NCBI GenBank assembly: GCA_018136815.1
Contig: CM030934.1
Location: forward strand, 57,268 to 121,267
Direction: 5' to 3'
Length of the DNA stretch: 64,000 bases
From: Isochrysis galbana
Taxonomy: Eukaryota > Haptophyta > Isochrysidales > Isochrysidaceae
The notes beneath the pieces were generated by a model that saw only the letters and a program-made list of their open reading frames with translations, had not been told where the DNA came from and made no database searches. Positions 54,672 to 64,000 of this stretch are shown piece after piece (position 1 is the stretch's first letter; every line of letters begins with the position of its first letter). Made by a program: the position numbers and the translations under genes.

Positions 54672-55281
54672 CACGGGGCACAGCGACACGAGAACGGGAA
54701 CGAGGGACGGACGAGGGGGGACGGAGGGCGCTCGAGCGATAGCGCGGAGCGTAGTCAAGACACCGAGAGAAAACGTCACGCGCGGGGGGGAAGGGAATCG
54801 CGCGGGAAAGAGATAGACAAAAGGGGGTCGGGAACTCAAGGAAGCACTCGGGGAGAGATGGGAGGGGAGAGGGGGAAGAGGGCTTCCGCGGGGAGCCCGG
54901 GAGAGGAGAGGAGAAGGGGGGGCGGGCCGATACGGGACGATACGGGAAGAAGGGGACTGGGGCGCGGCGACGGAGAGGGAGTCGCGCGGGAAGACCTAAA
55001 AACGGAACGTACGGGGGAAAGTGTACAAGGTCCCCCCTTTACCCGCAACACCCCCTACCCGTAACAAGGGCGGTGTCGGCAGAAAGGCGAAAGATATCTA
55101 GACAGTAGTAGGTGTCAGCTCCGAATCTTCAGATCTTTTTTCATACCTGCCTCCCTCCCCCTCCCTCTCTCGCTCCCTCCCTCCCTCCGTGCTCTGCACG
55201 TGTCCAACATGAGAAACAAAAAAAACTTTGCGCAGCGCGCGAGGGCATACACGGGTGCATATGATACTCTCACTCCTCCAT
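54672..55281. other. No recognisable gene
   Basis: Purine-rich tract (54700-55000) and ctccctcc runs (55150-55185). Likely 3-prime flank of the gene at 55282. Confidence 0.35.
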
Positions 55282-56000
55282 TCACACCCACGAATGGGCT
55301 CGCACGCCTTTGTGTCGCAACTTCAAGAAATATTCGTAAGAATCGGCAATGGATTTGGTCATGTCTCGACTGCTCTTCCACGCGGAAGCCATAAGGTAGT
55401 TATCGACATGATGCTCCCAGACAAACTCGTCAATGTATGACAAGTCGTCGTTGTCGTCGCTGAGCAAGTAATTCACAATCGCCGTCTCGACCTTCTTGCT
55501 GTCGATGTCCAATTTGAGCAGTACGTAGTCCTCCATTTCAGCACGTTGACGAATGACATGCGGCAAGAACGGTTCAATTTCTGGGCTCGTCGAAACACAT
55601 TGCTGGTGGTAATGCGTCTTGTTTTTCCAGTCCGCTGGCACAGTCTTGTAGAATTTGGCCTCGGGTACCGTGCATTCCCACCCTTCTATGTGATCCCAAG
55701 TGATGCCTTGACGTTTCCAGATGGTCGCAAAGTAACTTAACGACGGTCCGCCTGCACCCTTGTTCCACGAAGACGCTCCGGCATCGAACAAAAGTGCTTT
55801 GTGGTCCATAAACCGCTTGGACGGCGGCAGCACGTAACTGCGATCCACCATGAAGTGGTTACCATGCAGGCACTGCGCAAGTGGATGACGCAGGTGAGAA
55901 ACGAGAGGCTCGATGTACTCGCGTTCGAGCGTTCCAGTCTCGGGGTCGGTCCACTCAAAATAGGACCAAATGGCGTCGTCTGTCACCAGCGGCACAGCAA
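55282..56000 (-). CDS. Uncharacterised algal protein, methyltransferase-like fold, 5-prime cut by gap
   Basis: About 238 residues run from the assembly gap to a natural stop. Conserved-looking blocks: KALLFDAGASSWNKGAGGPSL, IWKRQGITWDHIEGWE, an acidic VLLKLDIDSKKVETAIVNYL, YIDEFVWEHHV, and a terminal YEYFLKLRHKGVRAHSWV. The xFDAGAS and xLKLDIDS strings resemble motif I and the post-motif acidic loop of class I SAM-dependent (FkbM-like) methyltransferases. I remember this family as a common, functionally unknown group in microalgae, ending in AHSWV. Start codon and N-terminus lie in or beyond the N run. No frame break is seen, unlike most neighbours. Confidence 0.6.
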
Positions 56001-56100
56001 NNNNNNNNNNNNNNNNNNNNNNNNNNNNNNNNNNNNNNNNNNNNNNNNNNNNNNNNNNNNNNNNNNNNNNNNNNNNNNNNNNNNNNNNNNNNNNNNNNNN
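56001..56100. other. Assembly gap (100 N)
   Basis: One hundred N bases, a conventional placeholder size, so the real distance is unknown. It separates the minus-strand uncharacterised gene from the plus-strand hAT transposase. Confidence 0.99.
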
Positions 56101-57751
56101 GCGCGCGTTGGATTGTCAAGTCCGCTCGGCCGCTGACTCTTCCTGAGACCGACGAGCCTTTTCGCGATATGATCAAGGCGATCACCCGTGGCGCCTGGGA
56201 ACCGCCTAATAGGCGGAACGTGACGGACCACATTCTCAAGCTCTCTGGTCAAGGACAGCTTCGTGTGCAAGCATGGTTTCAGGCCATGGTCATAGACGGC
56301 GTCAAACCCTCGATGGCTGGGGACATCTGGTCCAGCAAAGGATGCTCACTGATGGGAATATGCATGTATGGCATCAACTCGTCTTGGAAGATGTGCGAGT
56401 GGCTCGTGGCAGCAACACCGTTCGGTGCCCAAAGACATACAGGCCTCGCTATCGACGAGATGACTGTCACGGCCCTAAAAGCTCAAGGTGTCCAGTGGCG
56501 AGAAGGTGGGACTGTGTATGAGGCAGTGCACGGAAAGGTGTCGGACAACGCCTCCAACATGAGCAAGGGCTGGGAGGGCTTTAGTGGTGGCTTCTGCGCC
56601 GACCACACGCTTGAGCTTTCTGTCAAGTGCTTCACTGGCGCGGAAGGAGTCAAAGAGGCATTCTCCAAGGCAAAAGGCATCGTGGCATATTTCAATCGGT
56701 CTACCGCTGGGATTCAAGATCTGACTAGCATCAAGAAATCGTTGGGGCTTCCTCAGAGGAAGCCGGTGCAAGATGTTGCCACGCGCTGGTTCTCCTCATT
56801 CTTGATGGTTGAGTGGTTCTACGAACAGCGCGAGGCTGTCCAGATGTACGACGTCAAGTTCGGAGCAGAGCTCGCGAGGAACGATGCGTACAAGGACAAT
56901 CGCCTCTCTCACCGAGACTGGACCATCTTGGAGCAGAGCATGGCTATCCTCGGCCCGTTCTCACAAGCAACCAAGCACCTCGAGGGCACCAGCTACGTGA
57001 CAGTCTCACTCGTGCTCCCTTACATATATCGACTCATTGATGGTGCAGCTGATGTGCCGGTGCGTATGCAAAAGCAGAGTGCTCAACAATGGATCCGCGC
57101 GGATCGCCTTGACCCGTCAGTGCGTGCAGCTCGCAAGCTCTTGCAGGCAGATATGAAACGACGATGGATAGACAATTTGCCGATAGAGCAGCGCAATGAG
57201 TTCGACATCTGCGTTGTCCTCGATCCACGATTCAAGGGCTATCACTTTCCAGGCCTGAATGCCGCCACAAGCCTTGCCGATGAGCGTGCCGAGGCATTGG
57301 ACCGCATCCGCCGTGTGTGGGAGGCTGATTGGAAACCATGCCAATGCCCGGAGACTAGGCAAGCCGAAGCCGTTCAGAAGCCCATCTCCCCGGTCGTTGT
57401 GCCGCAGCGTCCCTTATCTCAGAGCTCCTCATCCTTTCGTCCTTTTTCGCGGAGCCCCTCATGCCGGAAGATGAGATGAGTGACTGCGAGGAGGAACCCA
57501 CTGAAACCGATGAATTGGAGCGATATCTCACACTCACCCCTGTCGAGAAGAACCTTGATTTGGATGTGCTTGCGTGGTGGCGAGCACGGGACCATAACAA
57601 AATCGCAGAGCCCGCCAGTGGCCGGCCGTGTGGGATGCCAAACCTGGCAAAGATGGCCCGCCAATATCTCGGGCGACCGGCATCGTCGGCTGGAGTTGAG
57701 CGCATGTTCAGCAAGGCAGGTAGATCCATGACGACCTCAAGGCTCGCATAA
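56101..57751 (+). CDS. hAT transposase, 5-prime missing, one frameshift
   Basis: DDE-type DNA transposase. The frame after the gap gives AWFQAMVIDGVKPSMAGDIWSS (first catalytic Asp at 56322), GKVSDNASNMSKG (second Asp at 56544) with FCADHTLELSVK, DVATRWFSSFLMV, VVLDPRFKG (57213-57239), then a one-base loss near 57440 leads to the C-terminal dimerisation domain DELERYLTLTP, PNLAKMARQYLGRPASSAGV and ERMFSKAGR, with the catalytic Glu at 57698. The zinc-finger BED N-terminus is missing in the gap. All three catalytic residues are present, so the element was recently active or is only lightly damaged. It stops at TAA after TTSRLA. Confidence 0.88.
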
Positions 57752-57893
57752 CGATTCGACCCTCGAGCATACTTTGCTGGCAGCGGCGAATGCCCTTTGA
57801 TCGTATGTATGTATGTGTAGCTAAAGTGTAAAGTGAGTGAGTATGTCCCTTAAATTGTCTCTCTCCTGTCTTCCTGCGCGAGATCGCAGGAGC
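57752..57893. other. Spacer with GTAT microsatellite
   Basis: Short gtatgtatgtatgtg run (57803-57818). Terminal inverted repeats of the hAT element could not be identified. Confidence 0.4.
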
Positions 57894-60693
57894 TTATTGT
57901 CGAACAGGTGCTCCTTTCGAGCCCCCACCATATGAAGAGTTTGTTCCACCCCCGTCGTCGACGTACTCGTACCCAAGCGTAACTTCGTTCACCTCCGACG
58001 CCACGTCGGCGCCGCCCAAATCATGGACCAACAAGTCCAGATCGAGGCTCTCCGCGGCGCTGTCGACCGCCTCGAGTCCTCTACCCTCCAAGCCGCCCAG
58101 CGCCACGAAGAATTTCAGCGAGAGGTGGGGTCTACCTTCAAAGCGATACTCAACATTCTACAGGGCCACGCGGGCACTACGACTTCGTCTCGAGTCGAAC
58201 TTCGCCACCGCTTGTGGAAGAAGGAGACACTCCATTGGTGCTCCCCCTGCCTCGGTCAAGCTCCCTTCTCAATCTTTGCCCGCCGCGCCGTTCTCCGTCC
58301 GCCGAATCCGATTTCCGATCCCGAACCCAATACGCCTGTTCCTGTCTCGCCCGCCAAGCCCGTTTCTGATCCCAACCTCCACCCACCGTCGCGGCCTCCG
58401 CTCGCTTCCAAATCCGGCGGCTCGGCGCCATCCCGTCGATCCAAGCCTCGCCGGTGATGTTTCTGAGCGAGAGGTCATCCTAGCCTCGTGGGACCAACTG
58501 TTTGAGGATGCCGCTACGAGGTAGCCTCTCTCTACAGGAAGTCCGACGATTTCGAGCTCATCCACGCCATTCTCAACGGCGGCCTCTCTCGGGCCGGCAA
58601 TGTTTGGCACTACCGCGTGTTTTTCGAGAAGGAGCACGTGACCAAGTGGGCTCGGAGCCGCTTCTTCCTCGACCGCACCCTCCATCACCAAGTCCGAATG
58701 GGCAAAGAGCTTTCCGAGATCAAGTTCCCCAAGGGCCTGGCCTCGGATAACGTCCAGACAGCGGCCACCTCCTGGAACGATTTTCGTCTGTCCTTCATCA
58801 AGCCGCTCGAGCGCGCCCTCTCGCTCGGCTGCGACCACCGCGAAATCTTTACATCCTTACTAGCGGCCGCCAACTTGTGCACCACCGGCAACCAAAGGAT
58901 TTACGCCTTCCTCCTCGATCTCGCCGAAGACCCGGTCCTCTCTCTCAACCCCACGCTGGCCTGCGACGTGCTTCTCCGCAAGTGCGACGCCACTTTCGCG
59001 GCCAACGTGCCTGGCTTCGCCAAAGACTCCGCCTCCATGGAGTGGGACCGGCTCGTAGCTCGTGAGGCCGGCTCCGATCTCTTAGAGTTATCCAAGAATT
59101 TGGTGCGCGCGTACGTCCGCAAGATGGGTGACGCGAAGGTGGATGCCACGACAGTCTGGGACCACCGAACATGTCGCACGATATCAATCAACGATTCGAG
59201 TCCATCATTCGGAACGACAAGGTCGACGCGGCTCGCGGCGTGGATAACGCGACCAAGTTCGGCGAGTATCTTGCAAAGACTCGCTTCCGCGTCGAGAACC
59301 ACGAGCTTCCTCGTTCGGCCCTTTCGTGCGTCAACCTCTGCCAACGCTACTTGAGCCCGTACGAACAGTCCCGTGCTGGCCAACAACAAACGTCGGTCAC
59401 GGTCGCCGCCGTGACGCCGCCGGCGACTACTTCCAAGTCCACCAAAACCGCCAAGGTTGCTAAGGCTGCCTCTAACCCCGCAGACACTACGGCTTCGATG
59501 GTCGCCGCCGTCCAAGCGGCGGTGACCGAGGCATTAAAATCGCAAACAACAACTCGAACCGCAAGGCGACTGGCGCTGACAATCGTCGGGCTCCGCCTCC
59601 GCCTACGAATTACTCCGCATCGTCTCCGTTACCGGACGCACTTCTTGACCGTCCTCTCGGCAAAAGCACGTCTTCTCGTCGCCAATGTGATCCCCTCCGA
59701 ACGGCCTTGGGCTTCCGGCCGATTCAGGCCTCTCGGAATGGGATCCAGGTAGCTGGTCTCGAGCTCGAGCCCGCTTCTGGCAAATTTCTCGTTACGCTGG
59801 TCACCCGGCCCTTCGCGCTGCGCTCACGCGCTGCCGTCCCTCCGATGCCACCATGACGGCGCCGCGTGTCGACGACCTAGACCGCGACGTCAAGGAGTGG
59901 ACCGACGCCAACGGCTGCGCGTACTGCGCCTTTCGTCCCGGGCCCCATCTGGTACGCCCGAGGCAGACCTGTGGAAGTATGGCACGGGCGACGGAGCTCA
60001 TAACCCCGTCGTTTGCCAACCGTACATTCGTTTTCTCTGCGAAGGCGGCAGTGGCGAGTGTGGTAACGACCCAGAAGTCCACCGCCGCCTCCGCACGATG
60101 GTCGTTCTCCGTCCGGCCCAGTAGGTCGCCGGCGGGGCCCACGTCCGCGCTGTTACCCCGCTACCAGTCCAGGGTAGTGGGCCTGAACGCCACCCACCAA
60201 AAGATTGTATTACGCTACGGCCGAATACTTCTACGGCCTCAAACCGGTACCCCAAGATTCCCCAAGTTCCAGACAAGCCCTACCACCTCCATCCCCCTCT
60301 TTCTCCTGCCCCCTCGCCGATTGCCCCTATTTCTCCCAATGCCGATGATTCCATCCTGATTCTCGATATCACGCACGAGTCCTCAAAACCAAGTCAACCG
60401 TCACCGCCTCTATATCAACTCAAGCCGCTCAACCGCTACCCCCGCCACTCCCCAAGCATCACCAGTCCAAGACCTCACGGTCTGCGAAAATCCAGCCGCC
60501 GCAGGCCCAATCCAACCTTCAATCTCTCAAATCAAATTTCGCATGTCCGAGCCACAAAACGTCTCCCGAGTACGAGTCCGAGTCCAAGTCACGTTCAGAA
60601 TTACCCTCTTCGTCTTACGCCACCGCGAGCCCATCTACGAGTCTGAGCCCAGTCCAGTCATCACCGGTATCACCAGTCTCCATCGCTACGACG
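57894..60693 (+). CDS. Gag-like retroelement polyprotein, N-terminal part (multiple frame breaks)
   Basis: Coding-like sequence in changing frames. A first segment reads APFEPPPYEEFVPPPSS (57910-57960), including a PPPY motif. From 58023: MDQQVQIEALRGAVDRLESS, a coiled coil. From about 58455: SEREVILASWDQLFEDA, then YEVASLYRKSDDFELIHAIL and a helical domain to about 59160 (WHYRVFFEKEHVTKWARSRF, DNVQTAATSWNDFRLSFIKP), capsid-like in size and all-alpha composition. From 59171: MSHDINQRFESIIRNDKVDA, ending in a Thr/Ala-rich linker. Around 59890-60120 a cysteine-rich patch (NGCAYCAFRPG, HNPVVCQPYIRFLCEGGSGEC) could be a zinc-binding element. At least four of the frame changes equal one missing base. 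Gag identity is inferred from architecture. Confidence 0.5.
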
Positions 60694-63600
60694 ATGGAGG
60701 CGCAGTTCTCCGGTACTTCCCCACTTTCTTTCGAGTCCGAGTCCAAGCCTGTTTTGAGCAAACCCCGTTCTGAGCCATCCGAGTCCGAGTCCGAGTCCGA
60801 GTTTACAACGTCACCGAGTCCTACCACGCGGTCGGCCGCAGGATTAACGGAGCTCCAGCCACCCACTGAGCCTCCGACGACCACTCCTTCCGCGGGAGTG
60901 TTCACCTTCGGTCCTCCGCGCCCCGAGTCTGAGTCATTTGGAATCTCCGGTCACGTCCAGAATCCCAACCACAACCGAGCCCCGTTTCACGAGCAACCGC
61001 GTATCGAGTCCAAACACAAGCTGACGCCGAAGCCCTCGACGACAGCCACTGTGTCCTTGTCCGAGCCACCGTTCCGAGTCTCGCCGCAGCCGGCCTGCCA
61101 CTCCAGCAGGCTGCACGCCGCCGAGCCGATCCCTTCCGTTTCCGTTCCGAGTCCGAGTCCAATCGCACAAGACAGTGCATCCCGAGCCCGCGTAATCAAG
61201 CCCGTCACCGAGTCCGAGTTTACGGCCGCACCGAGCCAACCGGTGCTGGCCACCATGCCCCTATCGTCATCACAAGCTTCCGCTTCGTCCTCATCGACGG
61301 TTGCGACGCCAGGGGGCTTCACCTTTGGGCCGGCCCCGTCCGTGCCCATTTCGAAAGTTAGCCCTGTTATTGGCGTCCAGCACGCCAGAAACGACGAGTC
61401 CGAGTCCGAGTACAAATTAACGTCACCGCGGAGTCCGCGGTCGACCACCGGCGTTCCCACGCCACCCCATCAACCGAGAGCCATGGAGGAGCTTGCACAG
61501 CCGTCTCCTAGCCCCTCTCAAGTCGCCGAGTCTTCCGAATTCGAGTCTGAATCCACCGTAATTTCAGCGGTCCATCCACCCGCTAGCCCGAGCCAAGTCC
61601 TCCGAAGAATGCTTCGCATTGCAGAACCTCTTCGGCCACTACCCACGCCAGCCGCTGCCGCAGAGCCACCACCCTGGCCCCAGCCTTCCCCGCAGCCGGC
61701 TTCTACGACAGCCACGTCCCTTCTTTCGCCGGCGCCGACCCCGCCGACGACAGAATGCAACGACGTCGATCCCTGGCCTGTTTCCTCTTCCGACGTGACC
61801 ATGGAGAGTGACCACAACTCCTCTGCACGTCGAGGAACGGCGGCCTCCCAAACCGAGCTTCTACGCCCATTGAGCCAGCCCAACCGAGTCCCTGAGCCAT
61901 GTCCTTCATGTCTCTCACCGGTGGTCTCGCGGCCGCGGCGTCCGTCGCCGCCGTCCGACACCCCACTTCTCCGAGTTTCTTCGTCAATCCCGTCCCCCGA
62001 GCCCGTCTCTACGTCGTCGATATCCGAGTCTTCTTCCATTCGTCCTACGTCGCTGCGGCCACCGGTCGCCGCCTCCGAGCACTGCCTGCCTCTCGATACC
62101 ACTGCCACCACCATCATGCGCGTGGCAGCGATCAATGCGTCCGCGATCCAGTCCTTCGATCCCTCTCAAAACAACTCCGATGTCGGCACCCGCGATGATA
62201 CCCCGTCACCCGCTCTCCACGCTCTCGCCTCTCTTCGTGCGCGAGCGAGCGGCTCTGCGGTGGTATTACCTCGGCACCTCACGGAGGCAGCCCAAGAGCT
62301 TCGCCGGCCTCGCGATGGCACCCTAGCCTCGCCTGCCGCCGCGCTACCCAAGCACTTGGATGAGCTTTGCGCTGAGCTCACGAAGATGAATCAACGAGTC
62401 CAAGACGGGCTGACGTCTGGCTGTCACGCACCACGCGTTCTCGTCGTTGGCGAGACGAGCGGCGTCGTCTCGTCCATGTTCCTACTCGCCGGAGCTGATG
62501 TAGCTACGTGCGATTTGTATCCTTCCGAGATTGATTACGTGCCCCACTTCCAAGGCGACGCGCTTCATGTCCAAAACTTAGGTTGGGACCTAGTCATCGC
62601 CCACCCGCCCTGCACGTACCTCTCCGCCGTCAGCAGTCAATGGCTCTCCCAAGAACCGGGACGTCGTGCCGCTCTTGAGTCGGCCGCTCGCGTCTTCAAG
62701 TCGATGGCCTCCGCCACTGCTCCGTTTGTAGCGGTCGAGAACCCTCGGATGCATGCGGAAGCTCGCCGTTTAGTCGGGGGGTTGACCCCGACCCAATTCG
62801 TCCAACCCTGGGAGCACGGCACTGGACACCGGAAAGCCACCGGGTTGTACCTCACCAAAGGGCTGCCGCCCCTCCAGCCAACCTGCGTCGTGGATGGTCG
62901 TGAGTCAGCCATGGCTAATCTCTCGCCTTCACCGCATCGTGGCGCTCTTCGCAGCCGCACCTACGTCGGTGTAGCTGGAGCGATGGCGACCCATTGGATG
63001 CCTGTTCTTCTTCGACATTTGAGCCAACAGGGAGACCAGCCATCGACGAAGAAACTGTCCGCGTTGGAGCTGCTCGCTTGCGCGCGGCGCAGCCTATCGG
63101 ACCAGCCTTCCCTTAGCTCGACTGAGGCTACCGCTTACGAGCCGTGGTCGGCTCTTCATCGTTATGAGAGGGGGAGGGAATCTAGTGAAGTTTCTTCCGA
63201 CCCCGTTGTTTCCCGTCCAGCTACTCCCGAGTCAGACAATCACGAAGACCAAAAAGAAACCCACGATAACCACGACAACGACACGCCATTCTACGCCTCC
63301 GAGTCTACTCTCCACGACCCATTCTCTCCATGGACCGCCCCGCCTCCGGCACGCGCGAGCTCGCCGCGTCCGACGACGCCGACGACTCTCCGGAAGCGGC
63401 GCCAACAATGGCAATCATTCGGAGTGAACGGGGACCAGAAATGGTCCAACGTCACGCTCGAAACCGCTGACGAAATAAGAGCGCAAGCTCTAGCCGGACG
63501 AGGCGCCGACGAGGAATCCGACCTTACCGCTGCCGTCCGAGCGCCAATCGAGTTTGTGGAAGCCAAAGGCATCCGCGCCGAAGAGCTAGCCTCATTAGTT

Positions 63601-63705
63601 CGAAGACCCAAGACAGAAGCCCAAGCCCGTCTCGAGAAAGATTGGGAAAAGATGTCCGGACCACCCGAGGCACCCCACCGACAAGAGAGGCCTGGGCTAC
63701 ACTAG
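60694..63705 (+). CDS. Retroelement polyprotein segment with phage-type DNA-methylase-like domain
   Basis: A single 1003-residue frame. Residues 1-580 are disordered Ser/Pro/Thr-rich with SESESE runs. Residues about 585-775 are a Rossmann methylase-like domain: VLVVGETSGVVSSMFLLAGA (motif I-like), ATCDLYPSEIDYVPHFQGD, WDLVIAHPPCTYLS with the Pro-Cys at residues 639-640, VAVENPRMH, then FVQPWEHGTGHRKATGLYL, TKGLPPLQPT and SRTYVGVAGAMATHW. I know this exact order from phage-encoded DNA-cytosine-methylase-like proteins. The last 150 residues are polar with a basic stretch. After the stop a second frame continues to the window end (TDKRGLGYTSPKL onward), one base off, so the polyprotein probably runs on into pol beyond 64000. 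The start codon is nominal. Confidence 0.65.
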   Translation: MEAQFSGTSPLSFESESKPVLSKPRSEPSESESESEFTTSPSPTTRSAAGLTELQPPTEPPTTTPSAGVFTFGPPRPESESFGISGHVQNPNHNRAPFHEQPRIESKHKLTPKPSTTATVSLSEPPFRVSPQPACHSSRLHAAEPIPSVSVPSPSPIAQDSASRARVIKPVTESEFTAAPSQPVLATMPLSSSQASASSSSTVATPGGFTFGPAPSVPISKVSPVIGVQHARNDESESEYKLTSPRSPRSTTGVPTPPHQPRAMEELAQPSPSPSQVAESSEFESESTVISAVHPPASPSQVLRRMLRIAEPLRPLPTPAAAAEPPPWPQPSPQPASTTATSLLSPAPTPPTTECNDVDPWPVSSSDVTMESDHNSSARRGTAASQTELLRPLSQPNRVPEPCPSCLSPVVSRPRRPSPPSDTPLLRVSSSIPSPEPVSTSSISESSSIRPTSLRPPVAASEHCLPLDTTATTIMRVAAINASAIQSFDPSQNNSDVGTRDDTPSPALHALASLRARASGSAVVLPRHLTEAAQELRRPRDGTLASPAAALPKHLDELCAELTKMNQRVQDGLTSGCHAPRVLVVGETSGVVSSMFLLAGADVATCDLYPSEIDYVPHFQGDALHVQNLGWDLVIAHPPCTYLSAVSSQWLSQEPGRRAALESAARVFKSMASATAPFVAVENPRMHAEARRLVGGLTPTQFVQPWEHGTGHRKATGLYLTKGLPPLQPTCVVDGRESAMANLSPSPHRGALRSRTYVGVAGAMATHWMPVLLRHLSQQGDQPSTKKLSALELLACARRSLSDQPSLSSTEATAYEPWSALHRYERGRESSEVSSDPVVSRPATPESDNHEDQKETHDNHDNDTPFYASESTLHDPFSPWTAPPPARASSPRPTTPTTLRKRRQQWQSFGVNGDQKWSNVTLETADEIRAQALAGRGADEESDLTAAVRAPIEFVEAKGIRAEELASLVRRPKTEAQARLEKDWEKMSGPPEAPHRQERPGLH

Positions 63706-64000
63706 TCCCAAGCTATCACCCTGTACCGCTACCAACGAGGACGACCCCTCTAGGCCCTCTGCCACGATAGCGGCAGTCGGAGTACCCGAAGAGACGACGA
63801 CCAGTTTGACGACGAATTCACCCGAGCAACGACGCTGGCGACCAACCCCGTCCCTGTCCGACACCATTGCACACGTGACCGCGCACCGGCCGGAGAGCGT
63901 CGTGGATACCCTACCATCTGCCTACCCAAGGCATTGTCTATATGTTCGAGATCTAATGGTCTGCCGCTCCGGCGAGGCTGCCGGCAAAGAAGGAGTAATC
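63706..64000 (+). CDS. Continuation of retroelement polyprotein, open at window end
   Basis: The frame through 63707 is open to 64000: SPKLSPCTATNEDD, PEQRRWRPTPSLSDTIAHV, RPESVVDTLPSAYPRHCLYV, RDLMVCRSGEAAGKEGV. Upstream it connects across a frame change near 63670 to the preceding 1003-residue frame. No protease or RT motif is reached. Confidence 0.4.

Noticed and set aside
55881..56100. Start of the hAT ORF ahead of the gap
   Set aside because: The reading through the N run is artificial; left of the gap the real gene is on the minus strand.

Overview
This window is nuclear DNA from a eukaryote, most likely a unicellular alga of a GC-rich, transposon-laden lineage (haptophyte, pelagophyte, dinoflagellate or similar; I cannot place it further). 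The evidence is a homogentisate prenyltransferase-type gene (tocopherol or plastoquinone synthesis, hence photosynthetic ancestry), spliceosomal GT-AG introns, a KNL1/Spc7 kinetochore gene, hAT, Copia, LINE and Gag-like transposon remains, and a DUF1800-DUF1501 fusion with a Ser/Pro-rich N-terminus. A 100-base run of N (56001-56100) shows this is a scaffold.

Layout. 0-26 kb is almost entirely repeats: a hAT MITE with perfect 20-bp TIRs and an 8-bp TSD (1578-2178), three of the four copies of a 2-2.3 kb GC-rich repeat that is open in several frames on both strands (2870, 6157, 18276; the fourth is at 46491), a 205-bp tandem repeat (8960-9603), a LINE RT scrap (14160), the first of two inverted copies of another GC-rich repeat (14650 and 36958), a Copia RNase H scrap (16568), a Tc1/mariner-like MITE (17246-17711), and a chromodomain/hAT gene (22162-22710). 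25-34.5 kb is the gene-rich part: a frameshifted sulfotransferase, an LRR fragment fused head-on to a giant-virus-like D5 primase-helicase fragment, a cysteine-rich tandem repeat, a small two-TM protein, the DUF1800-DUF1501 gene, and a prenyltransferase fragment with a 249-bp intron. 34.5-41.5 kb is repeats again, including a 211-bp-arm foldback. 41571-53831 holds a 4.56 kb direct duplication, nearly identical, each copy carrying a KNL1 kinetochore gene on the minus strand. 55.3-57.8 kb holds an uncharacterised algal protein and a hAT transposase either side of the gap. 57.9-64 kb is one large Gag-like retroelement region that contains a phage-type DNA-methylase-like domain.

Nearly every recognisable gene is broken by single-base frame changes, mostly of the one-base-missing kind. 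That is either deletion-biased long-read consensus error or wholesale pseudogenisation. The genes do not form a pathway; this is a eukaryotic repeat landscape with a few islands of host coding sequence.
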